Positions 14,423 to 21,418 of a stretch of DNA of 21,418 nt are shown here, piece after piece. The DNA is from Pseudobdellovibrionaceae bacterium (GTDB lineage Bacteria > Bdellovibrionota > Bdellovibrionia > Bdellovibrionales > UBA1609), in NCBI GenBank assembly GCA_026712605.1, contig JAPORL010000187.1, positions 1 to 21,418 on the forward strand, written 5' to 3'. A program made the translations under genes and the position numbers. Position 1 is the first letter of the stretch, and every line of letters begins with the position of its first letter. The notes under the pieces were generated by a model. The model worked only from the letters and a program-made list of their open reading frames with translations. It did no database searches and was not told where the DNA came from.

Positions 14423-15718
14423 ATGGCAGTTCAATCTTATATAAAAATTAAAGGCGGTTTAAAACTTAAAGGGGAAGTAAAGGTCTCTGGAGCTAAAAAT
14501 TCTGTTTTGCCTCTGTTATTTTCTAGTTTAATAAGTGAGGGAGAACATCATTTTAAAAATATCCCTGATCTAAAAGACTTACATTTAGCTTTAAAACTGC
14601 TATCATCTCTTGGTTTAAGTCATAAAAAATTAAAACAGGAATTAATTATACAAAACAGACAAAAACTAACAGGAGATCCTTGCCCTAAAAGTGTCCAATC
14701 TTTTAGAGCCAGTATTTTATGTTTAGGCCCTTTAATGGATATAGGAAAGACTGTCAAAATACCTTTACCAGGAGGCTGTGATATAGGGGCTCGTCCCATT
14801 GATCTGCATATAGAAAGTTTAAATAAGATGGGAGCTAAAATTTGTATTAAAAAATCCCATATAGTAGCTATAGCTCCTAAAAATAAATTAAAAGCTTGTC
14901 AATTAAAACTCAAATTTCCTAGTGTAGGAGCTACAGAAAATCTTATCATGGCTTGTGTTTTAGCAAAAGGAACTAGTTTTTTAGAAAATATAGCCTGTGA
15001 GCCAGAAATTTTAGATTTAATAAGATACTTAAATAAGATGGGAGCTAAAATTGAGCAATTAAAAAAAAGAAAACTTAAAATAACCGGAGTAAAAAAATTA
15101 TTGACTTTAAAACAAGCTTATCCCGTTATACCTGATCGTATTGAAGCTGGGACATGGCTCATAGCGGGAGCTTGTGTGAGAGGACAAATCACAGTTAAAA
15201 AGTGTGAAACTAAGCATTTAAAGTCTTTGTTTGAGAAATTAAAATTAATCGGCTTTGATGTGAAGTGGAACTCTTCTACTGCCCTTTTAAAACCAGGAAG
15301 CCAACATAAATCAATTAATGTAAAAACAGGAGTATATCCTGCTTTTCCTACTGATTTACAATCTCAATTTATAGCTCTGATGACAAGCCTTAAGGGAACT
15401 TCTTCTTTATTAGAGACTATCTTTGAAAACCGATTTCGTTATGTTGAGCAGTTAAATCGCTTGGGAGCAGGAATTCAGTTTGAAAACCCTTCTAAAATTT
15501 TGGTGAAAGGTCCTGTTTTATTAAAATCAAATAAACTTATGGCGACTGACTTAAGGGCAGGCGCAGGTCTTGTGTTAGCTGGACTAATGACTCCGGGAAC
15601 TAGTGAAGTCTATGGTTTGCACCATATTGAAAGAGGTTATGAAAATTTTGTTCCAAAATTAAAATCTTTAGGAGCGGATATTCAGCTTTGTTCTTCTAAA
15701 AGTAAATTATACAAATAA
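14423..15718 (+). CDS. murA: UDP-N-acetylglucosamine 1-carboxyvinyltransferase
   Basis: MurA transfers enolpyruvate from PEP to UDP-GlcNAc, the first committed step of peptidoglycan synthesis in the cytoplasm. The 431 residues fit the family. The substrate-binding block GAKNSVLPLL is at about 24-33. The mobile loop PGGCDIGARPIDLHI carries the catalytic Cys119, the residue attacked by fosfomycin. Later family blocks are FPTDLQSQF, RFRYVEQLNRLGA, DLRAGAGLVLAGL and HIERGYENFVPKLKSLGA. No residue appears to be missing. It is separated from prmC by two palindromic elements and appears to have its own promoter. The next gene begins about 60 nt downstream. Confidence 0.96.
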   Translation: MAVQSYIKIKGGLKLKGEVKVSGAKNSVLPLLFSSLISEGEHHFKNIPDLKDLHLALKLLSSLGLSHKKLKQELIIQNRQKLTGDPCPKSVQSFRASILCLGPLMDIGKTVKIPLPGGCDIGARPIDLHIESLNKMGAKICIKKSHIVAIAPKNKLKACQLKLKFPSVGATENLIMACVLAKGTSFLENIACEPEILDLIRYLNKMGAKIEQLKKRKLKITGVKKLLTLKQAYPVIPDRIEAGTWLIAGACVRGQITVKKCETKHLKSLFEKLKLIGFDVKWNSSTALLKPGSQHKSINVKTGVYPAFPTDLQSQFIALMTSLKGTSSLLETIFENRFRYVEQLNRLGAGIQFENPSKILVKGPVLLKSNKLMATDLRAGAGLVLAGLMTPGTSEVYGLHHIERGYENFVPKLKSLGADIQLCSSKSKLYK

Positions 15719-15742
15719 TCTTAAGTTAATAAAAACAGCTTA

Positions 15743-15772
15743 TTTACAACTTTATAATTTATTTGCTACAAT
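15743..15772 (+). promoter_or_regulatory. Candidate promoter for the GYF-TPR gene, giving a near-leaderless mRNA
   Basis: TTTACA (15743-15748), an 18-nt spacer and TACAAT (15767-15772) are good matches. The -10 ends 7 nt before the ATG at 15780, as at trhO and murA. No Shine-Dalgarno is visible. Confidence 0.42.
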
Positions 15773-15779
15773 TAATTTG

Positions 15780-18686
15780 ATGGATCAGTTGTGGCTTATA
15801 AAAGATAAAAAAGGGCGAATTTTTGGTCCTTATACTCAAAAAGAAGTTTGTTTCCATATTGAAGAAGGTGAATTTAAAGGAGAAGAGTTTTTTTCTAAAT
15901 ACCCTACTGGAACATGGAAACCTTTATCAGCTCATCCTATTTTTTATGAAAAATTACTTTCTAAAATTAACCAAAAGAAATCTTCTATATCTGAAAAACC
16001 TGCTCCATCCTTTAATAATGAGTATGAGAGTGAAGATGTAAAAGAAGAAGTAATGGAATCGACTCGTATTATTTCAAAACCTTCCATAAAAAAAGAAAAA
16101 GTAAAAATAAAATTATCTAAAGATTTTAAACAAGAGATAATAGAGGAGGAAGCTGTCAGTCAAGTTATTGAGATGGAAAATGTAAGTAAAAGATTTTTTG
16201 AAGGTTTGTTTGAATCTATAAAAATTCCAGTGCTTATTTTTATTGGTTTTATATTTGTATTTTTATTTGGTTATTTTTTCAGGGAAAATAATGTTCCTGA
16301 AAATAAAGTAGAATCTATCCGTTTGTTAGCTCCTTCTCAAAATAGCTCTTCAATTACTAAACAAGAAATACAAAACAAAACTAAAATAGCTTTTGCTCTT
16401 TACATAAAAAGTACGGTGGCGCATTACTTAAAAGCTCAGAATTTATATGTTCAAGCTTTAGAATCTCGCAACAAACCTGTTTCTGCTTATGGGTATTTAT
16501 GCTTAGTTCATTTGGAGTTATGGCCTTTTTCATCTCAAAATACAAAGGATAAACAAGCTATCAAAATGACTATCAATTTAGCTCAAAAATTTGATACCAA
16601 AAAAAATTACGCTGATTTATGTAAAATTGTGAAATCTCTTATAGATAAAAAATTTGAACAAGTCTTACTGATGTCTAATCGCATTTCTAACTCTACTCAA
16701 GAAATTAATGCAATATTTTTTTATTATTTAAAAGCAAAAGCTTTGATAGGTTTAAATAAATCAAAAGAGGCTTTAAGCTATCTGCAAAGTATTTTTGTTT
16801 TAAAATCAAAATGGATTGCGCCTTATATGCTTCAAGCTGAAATTTATTATAGAAATAAAGAATATGATTTAGCTGGAAAAACCTATCAAAAAATATTAAC
16901 TATTTTTAAAGATCATCCGTCAGCTAAATTAAGACTTGGAATTTTAGAATATAAGTACTTTAAAAAAATAAAAAATAGTGAAAAAACTTTAGAAAGTGTT
17001 TTAAATAAGTTAGATGATTGGGTAGAACCTGATATTTTATTTGAATCTTATATTACCTTAGCTAACATCTATTTACAAAAAAATAATAAGAAACTAGCTA
17101 TCAAATACTCAAATGAAGCCTATGCTTTAGACCCTGTTAATCCTGCAATGATAAAATTGAAAGCGCAGTTAAAAGATGAGGCTAATTTTGAAAATACAAA
17201 AATTAAAGCGAGGGGTTTAATCTATAAAGGAGATTTTTTAATGAATCAAGGTAATTATTCTGCAGCTAAAATAGAGTTTGAAAAAGCTTATGAAGTCAGT
17301 CGTAGTGGATTAGCCGCATTTAAATTAGCTCAGTGTTATTGGCAGATAGGAGCCAGCGGACAAGCTATTCGTTGGTTAAAAAAAGCCATCAATTCTGATA
17401 GTGAAATGCTAGAAGCCTATTTTTTATTATCCAACTATTTATCTAGCTTATTTGATTTTGAAAGCGCTTTAGAAGTTTTAAATTCAGTTAAAAAAATATC
17501 TCCTAGTAATTCTGATTTATTTAAAGCTTATGCGCTTTTATCTTTTCGACAAAAAAAATATAAATCTACAATTGCTTATGCCGAAAGAGCTTTAAAATTT
17601 TATACTTTTGATATAGAGATATATATTTTACTCAGTAAATCTTATTTAGCTTTAGATAAAAGAAAAAAAGCTTTTTCTTATGCAAGAAAAGCCATTCAAG
17701 AAGATATAAATAATGTAACAGCTCAAATTACTTATGCTCTTACTTTAGATTCAGCTAACGCAGATTATAATACAGAAGAGTATCTCAAAGAACAAGTAAA
17801 AAACTTTCCTTCTATTACTGAATATAAACAGGCTTTAGGAGAGTATTATTTTAATAAAAAAGAGTATCAAAAAGCTCAAATAGAATTTGAAAATATTATT
17901 AAATTACAGTCTAAATTTAAGCCCGCTTATATATTTTTGGGAAAAACTCATAATGAACTATCTTTTCAAAATAACAATCAAAAACAACACTATCAGTTAG
18001 CCGAAAAATATTTTGTAGATGCCACTTTATTAGATGTATCAGATCCTAGTCCTATATTTTATCTGGGGAAATCTTATTTAGAACATGAGGAGTATCAGAA
18101 AGCTGAAAATCAATTTGAAAAAATTTTACAAATCAATCCTAACTATCCAATGATTTATTATTATATTGGTTTAGTTAATTTTTATCAAACCGGAGAAAAT
18201 AATTTAGAAAAAGCTTTAAAATTTTCTAAAATCCAATCTGCTAAAACTCCTAATAATTTTTTATCTTATCAATTAGCAGGTGACATATATAAGCTTAAAT
18301 CAAGAGGTGTTTTTGATACAAATCAAGAAAAGAAAAAAAGTTATGAGTTATGCGTTAAGGAATACCAAAAGGCTCTTAAATATTTAAAAAAAGATCTTGA
18401 AATTTCTATGGGACTTTTGGAATGTTATAAAGGAGCAGGAAATTTAGATTTAGCTTTAAATTTAGGCAAACAATTAACAAAACAAAAAGGGTTGTCTGGA
18501 TATCCTCAGGTTTACAGAAGTATAGGTGAAATTTTAGAGCAAAAAGAAAATTATGAATCTGCAAGAACCTATTATTTTAATTATTTCCAATTGAAACCAG
18601 GAGCAAAAGATCGAAAACAAATTGAAACTCGTATTGAGACTCTCATAAAGCAAAAGAATAGTCTGACACAAGAAAAGAAAGAGTAA
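15780..18686 (+). CDS. GYF-like / transmembrane / TPR-repeat protein
   Basis: This 968-residue protein has three parts. Residues 3-65 form a GYF_2-like domain (QLWLIKDKKGRIFGPYTQKEV, then FSKYPTGTWKPL), a fold used for protein-protein contact. A charged linker rich in Lys and Glu leads to one membrane helix at about 148-166 (IPVLIFIGFIFVFLFGYFF). The rest, about 200-960, is a long series of tetratricopeptide repeats with the usual Ala/Gly/Tyr pattern (for example AYFLLSNYLSSLFDFESALEVL). The GYF part should be cytoplasmic and the TPR solenoid periplasmic. This suggests a scaffold for an envelope machine. Similar GYF/TM architectures occur in deltaproteobacterial gliding proteins, but homology is not shown. 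A TTG directly precedes the ATG; I prefer the ATG. The next gene starts 5 nt after the stop. Confidence 0.82.
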   Translation: MDQLWLIKDKKGRIFGPYTQKEVCFHIEEGEFKGEEFFSKYPTGTWKPLSAHPIFYEKLLSKINQKKSSISEKPAPSFNNEYESEDVKEEVMESTRIISKPSIKKEKVKIKLSKDFKQEIIEEEAVSQVIEMENVSKRFFEGLFESIKIPVLIFIGFIFVFLFGYFFRENNVPENKVESIRLLAPSQNSSSITKQEIQNKTKIAFALYIKSTVAHYLKAQNLYVQALESRNKPVSAYGYLCLVHLELWPFSSQNTKDKQAIKMTINLAQKFDTKKNYADLCKIVKSLIDKKFEQVLLMSNRISNSTQEINAIFFYYLKAKALIGLNKSKEALSYLQSIFVLKSKWIAPYMLQAEIYYRNKEYDLAGKTYQKILTIFKDHPSAKLRLGILEYKYFKKIKNSEKTLESVLNKLDDWVEPDILFESYITLANIYLQKNNKKLAIKYSNEAYALDPVNPAMIKLKAQLKDEANFENTKIKARGLIYKGDFLMNQGNYSAAKIEFEKAYEVSRSGLAAFKLAQCYWQIGASGQAIRWLKKAINSDSEMLEAYFLLSNYLSSLFDFESALEVLNSVKKISPSNSDLFKAYALLSFRQKKYKSTIAYAERALKFYTFDIEIYILLSKSYLALDKRKKAFSYARKAIQEDINNVTAQITYALTLDSANADYNTEEYLKEQVKNFPSITEYKQALGEYYFNKKEYQKAQIEFENIIKLQSKFKPAYIFLGKTHNELSFQNNNQKQHYQLAEKYFVDATLLDVSDPSPIFYLGKSYLEHEEYQKAENQFEKILQINPNYPMIYYYIGLVNFYQTGENNLEKALKFSKIQSAKTPNNFLSYQLAGDIYKLKSRGVFDTNQEKKKSYELCVKEYQKALKYLKKDLEISMGLLECYKGAGNLDLALNLGKQLTKQKGLSGYPQVYRSIGEILEQKENYESARTYYFNYFQLKPGAKDRKQIETRIETLIKQKNSLTQEKKE

Positions 18687-18691
18687 ATAAG

Positions 18692-19705
18692 ATGTTAAAA
18701 AATTTACATAATCTGAACTTTGATTCAAACTTATATGATAAGAAGAGTTCAAAAAAAAAACTTCAACAATCAAATTTGTTTGCCATACCTAATTTATTAG
18801 ATAAAAAAGATCTGAGAAAACAGCCTTTAGAACTTATTAAAATTTGTGAAAAAATTTTTTCAAAAGGAAAAAGATTGAGAGCTCATTTAGTTTCCTTTAT
18901 TGGCCATAATATTGGCTTAGATCAGAAAGAGAATATATTTTTATCTCGCATTATAGAATATATTCATAATTCTTCTTTATTGCATGATGACTTTATTGAT
19001 CATTCTAAAATTCGTCGTCAAAATAAAACAGCTTGGTTTGAATTTTCTCCTGCTCAAGCTGTGTTAGCTGGAGATTATTTGATAGCTAAAGTTAATATTT
19101 ATTTAGCTCAACAAAAAAATTTATCTCTTATAAATAAAACAGCAACAGTTATTTCTGAACTAGCTAAGGGAGAATTTCTTCAAAGAGAAGTTTTATATTT
19201 TAAAAATAAAGATTTAAAACAAAGAGATAAAATTAGTGAATTTAAAACAGCTAGTTTATTTAAATGGTGTCTGCAATCTCCTTTTATTTATAAGAATAGA
19301 TATAATTTAAAATTAGAAAAGCTTCTTAATCAAATTGGCCTATATATGGGTTTATTATTTCAAAGATCGGATGATCTTATGGATTTTAATGTTAGAAATA
19401 AAGATAAAAAAAACTATCTTGTTGATATTAAGCAAAAACATTTTAACTCTTTTGCATGTTTTTTATTAAAAAATGCCTCTAAAAATCAACAAAAGAAACT
19501 GCAAACTGTAAGATCTGCATCTGCTGTATATAAAATATTTCCTAATTTTAAAGATCAAATTAAAAATTTTGATAATATAAATTATGAACTTATAAAAAAA
19601 ACAGAACTAAAATTAGAAAAATTACAATTATTTTTAACAAAAAAAGAACAAAAGCTTATTCCTCATCTTAAGCGCTGGACAAATCTTTTATATTGGAGAA
19701 AGTAA
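18692..19705 (+). CDS. Polyprenyl diphosphate synthase (trans-isoprenyl transferase)
   Basis: Enzymes of this family add isopentenyl diphosphate units to an allylic primer to make long polyprenyl diphosphates, typically quinone side chains. The signature KGKRLRA is at 58-64 (usually GGKRLRP). The first Asp-rich motif DDFID is at 99-103, GEFLQ at 160-164, KTASLFKW at 185-192 and the second Asp-rich motif DDLMD at 227-231. The stretch after it, normally a conserved Gly-Lys-rich block, is poorly conserved (DKKNYLVDIKQKHFNSF), and the C-terminal part is Lys-rich. The N-terminal 40 residues are also unlike the family. Both metal sites are intact, so activity is likely. Product chain length cannot be read from sequence. 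It sits 5 nt after the TPR gene with AAAGAG as ribosome site. An IspB-like role is the best guess. Confidence 0.85.
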   Translation: MLKNLHNLNFDSNLYDKKSSKKKLQQSNLFAIPNLLDKKDLRKQPLELIKICEKIFSKGKRLRAHLVSFIGHNIGLDQKENIFLSRIIEYIHNSSLLHDDFIDHSKIRRQNKTAWFEFSPAQAVLAGDYLIAKVNIYLAQQKNLSLINKTATVISELAKGEFLQREVLYFKNKDLKQRDKISEFKTASLFKWCLQSPFIYKNRYNLKLEKLLNQIGLYMGLLFQRSDDLMDFNVRNKDKKNYLVDIKQKHFNSFACFLLKNASKNQQKKLQTVRSASAVYKIFPNFKDQIKNFDNINYELIKKTELKLEKLQLFLTKKEQKLIPHLKRWTNLLYWRK

Positions 19706-19736
19706 TATCTATAAAAAAAAATTTTAAAGTAAAAAG

Positions 19737-20414
19737 ATGAAATTATTTATGAATAGAGCAAATAGAGATAAATTTTTAAAAACCTTTCCTTTACCTAAAG
19801 GTTGGAAACTTATTAAAAAAAGTAAAAAATCTCCTCATATTCTTTTGTTAAAGGATGGATATATTTTTCAATTGGATTTTTCCAAAAATAAACCTTTACT
19901 CCCTAATCAAAATCTTGTTCAAGCTATTGGATTTAAAAATCAAGCTTTATCTGTATTAGATATTACAGCAGGTTGGGCAAAAGAAGCGTTTTTAATGTTT
20001 AAACTAGGTTGTCAGGTAACAGCTATTGAGTCTAATCCTTTTGTTTTTTATCTCGTTCAAGAAAATTTAGAATATAATAATATTAATCAGTTGAAAATGA
20101 AATTAGACAATGGATTAAATTATTTAAAATCATTAAAAAACCCTCTTTATTATCCCGATATTATTTTTATGGATCCTATGTTTGGAAGTAAAAAATCTCT
20201 AAGTAAAAAACCTTTAACAATTTTAAAACAAATAGTTGGGGAAACTACAAATAAACAACAAATTTTTGATCTTGCTTTATTGAAAGCTAAAAAGAGAGTT
20301 GTTGTTAAAAGACATAAATTAGATAAACCTCTTAATAAAAATATTTTATGCTCTTTTAAAGGTCGCTCTGTTTGTTATGATGTATTCAATCCTAAAGGAG
20401 ATTTTTTAAATTGA
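19737..20414 (+). CDS. rsmJ: 16S rRNA (guanine-1516-N2)-methyltransferase, RsmJ-like
   Basis: RsmJ uses SAM to methylate G1516 in 16S rRNA of the small subunit. Of 225 residues, the N-terminal 65 are a basic arm. Motif I is VLDITAGWAKEAF (73-85), followed by an acidic SAM-binding position in AIESNP (96-101). The family-specific active-site block is FMDPMFGSKKSLSKKPL (144-160), matching the DPMF-xxKxxxxxKK pattern of RsmJ, with VGETT and KKRVVVKR further on. All core motifs are present. It lies 31 nt after the polyprenyl synthase gene and overlaps the next gene's start, so the three form an operon. The substrate site is inferred from the family. Confidence 0.88.
   Translation: MKLFMNRANRDKFLKTFPLPKGWKLIKKSKKSPHILLLKDGYIFQLDFSKNKPLLPNQNLVQAIGFKNQALSVLDITAGWAKEAFLMFKLGCQVTAIESNPFVFYLVQENLEYNNINQLKMKLDNGLNYLKSLKNPLYYPDIIFMDPMFGSKKSLSKKPLTILKQIVGETTNKQQIFDLALLKAKKRVVVKRHKLDKPLNKNILCSFKGRSVCYDVFNPKGDFLN
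20394..20413 (+). promoter_or_regulatory. Strong Shine-Dalgarno deciding a TTG start
   Basis: AAAGGAG at 20394-20400 lies 10 nt before TTG at 20411. It is the strongest ribosome site in the window and supports TTG as the real start. The TTG overlaps the rsmJ TGA stop (TTGA), so reinitiation after rsmJ is likely. Confidence 0.7.
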
Positions 20415-21310
20415 AAAAAATTTCTAATACACTTAAAGAAAAAATATTTATTTTAGAGAAAAAGCTAAAAGAAAGAGATCTTCTGTTAAAAAAATATAAA
20501 AAAGCTCTTATGGACTCTAATAAAAGAATTACAAACATCAGTCAAAAACTTGAAGATAGTCTATCTATAATTCATGATATAAATAAAAACTTAGTTCCTG
20601 TTCGCCTTCCTTCTATTTCTGGATTTGAACTAAGTCATAAATTTTTATCAGCTAATAAAGGAGTGAGTGGAGATTTTTTTGATATTATTTTTATAAAAAA
20701 TACTATGAAATTTGGAATTATACTTTCCAGCTGTAACACTTATTCTTTAACTTCTCTATTCTTATCTTCTTTTTTGAAATCTGCTGATAATATTCATAAA
20801 TGTAAAACATCAAAAGATTTTGTATCTCTTGTAGAAAAAAAGATGAAAATTAAATCTTATGACAAAACAGAGAAAATTAATTTGTTTTATGGAGTTATCT
20901 CTAGAAGCTCTCTTTATATGGATTATTGTTTAGTAGGAGATATTTTTGTTAGTCATAAAAGAGATGGAGAAAATTTTAATACACTTCGTCCTTGTGTAAC
21001 CAATTTACTCCACAAAAAAGCTACAACTCCATTTCAAAATGGAAAATTAATTTTAGAACCTAAAGATACTTTATTGGTATGCTCTCCAGGAATTATCTAT
21101 AGAAAAAATAAAACAGGAGAAAATTTTGGTCATAAAAATATTATCATATCTGCAAATAAAAAAAAATCCTCAAGTGTTTTAAAAATGCGACAAAATATTT
21201 TATTTGATTGCAATGAATTTGGAAAAAATCAAATTAATAAAAGAGACAGTACTATCTTAGTTATTAAAGTTATGGATTCTATATTGAAATTAAAAAAATC
21301 TTTTAATTAG
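20411..21310 (+). CDS. SpoIIE/PP2C-like protein, probably degenerate phosphatase
   Basis: The 299 residues begin with a coiled coil (1-60) and continue into a fold that matches SpoIIE-type Ser/Thr phosphatases. The recognisable marks are ELSHKFLSANKGVSGDFFD (73-91; family pattern GGDFYD, Asp88 and Asp91 kept) and KRDSTILVI (278-286; family DDxT-LLVI, Asp279 kept). Two other metal-binding blocks are lost. FGIILSSCNTYSL (101-113) stands where family members have an Asp-containing D-x-x-G-H-G motif, and CSPGII (224-229) replaces the usual T-D-G. GENFG (236-240) still follows. Phosphatases of this class often act in partner-switching pathways on anti-anti-sigma factors. With part of the site missing, this one is probably a non-catalytic binder or sensor. 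It ends the operon after rsmJ; no kinase or STAS partner is in the window. Confidence 0.72.
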   Translation: MKKISNTLKEKIFILEKKLKERDLLLKKYKKALMDSNKRITNISQKLEDSLSIIHDINKNLVPVRLPSISGFELSHKFLSANKGVSGDFFDIIFIKNTMKFGIILSSCNTYSLTSLFLSSFLKSADNIHKCKTSKDFVSLVEKKMKIKSYDKTEKINLFYGVISRSSLYMDYCLVGDIFVSHKRDGENFNTLRPCVTNLLHKKATTPFQNGKLILEPKDTLLVCSPGIIYRKNKTGENFGHKNIIISANKKKSSSVLKMRQNILFDCNEFGKNQINKRDSTILVIKVMDSILKLKKSFN

Positions 21311-21358
21311 TAAATTTTTTATGTCAAAAATTAAAATATAAGGAATTTTAAATTTTGT

Positions 21359-21418
21359 GTGAAAAGTTTATAAGATATAAAACTAAAAACTCAAACATGC
21401 GGTTTGCCACAAAGCGAC
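21359..21418 (-). repeat. Palindromic dispersed element, copy D, cut by the window end
   Basis: The sequence from 21359 on matches the reverse complement of the right half of copies A-C: arm (gaaaagtttataagatataa onward), then the core with catgcggtttgcc and the start of the central hairpin ccacaaagcgac. The visible arm differs from copy A at several places, apparently all G/C in A to A/T in D. It lies 48 bp after the phosphatase-like gene, in the opposite orientation to A, B and C. Its other arm is outside the window. Confidence 0.8.

Overview
This 21.4 kb window is strongly A+T-rich chromosomal DNA, by eye roughly 70% or more A+T. It carries one small gene on the minus strand and twelve on the plus strand. 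The gene set is mostly core housekeeping: Rho, RF1, PrmC, MurA, SMC, PPDK, a polyprenyl diphosphate synthase and RsmJ. MurA implies peptidoglycan. The acidic LysM lipoprotein, the GYF-TPR membrane protein and the SpoIIE-type phosphatase-like protein, together with the order rho-prfA-prmC-murA, suggest a Gram-negative of the Bdellovibrionota/deltaproteobacterial kind with a low-GC, possibly host-associated genome. That placement is inference from gene content; no rRNA or tRNA is present to support it.

Layout. Positions 1-773 hold a minus-strand secreted protein of unknown function built from about 36-residue helical repeats. Positions 774-1359 are a gene-poor, repeat-rich region with a tandem 30-bp repeat, a perfect dyad, one long palindromic element and a decayed relative of it. 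Next come trhO (tRNA U34 hydroxylation) and the abutting pair ppdK-smc. A LysM lipoprotein gene (8937-10205) stands alone and contains an in-frame acidic repeat. The translation-termination cluster rho-prfA-prmC (10492-14045) follows. A second repeat island (14046-14422) holds two further palindromic elements in direct tandem. murA and a large GYF/TM/TPR protein follow. The close-packed run polyprenyl synthase, rsmJ and the PP2C-like gene ends at 21310. Another palindromic element begins at about 21359, in opposite orientation, and runs off the window.

How the genes work together. rho, prfA and prmC form a functional unit: Rho ends transcription, RF1 ends translation at UAA/UAG, and PrmC methylates the RF1 GGQ glutamine. 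MurA and the polyprenyl diphosphate synthase feed cell-envelope synthesis, since a long-chain polyprenyl product could serve as a quinone tail or lipid carrier. TrhO and RsmJ modify tRNA and 16S rRNA.

The most unusual signals are: (1) a family of roughly 120-bp palindromic elements whose inner hairpin changes sequence between copies while keeping its pairing; (2) three genes (trhO, murA, the GYF-TPR gene) in which a promoter-like -10 hexamer lies exactly 7 nt before the start codon and no Shine-Dalgarno is visible, suggesting leaderless mRNAs; (3) a SpoIIE/PP2C-like protein that has lost part of its metal-binding site; (4) a lipoprotein that also has a C-terminal membrane helix and an expandable acidic repeat; and (5) a roughly 50-residue insertion in PrmC. 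I found no complete mobile element, CRISPR array, phage gene or defence system.
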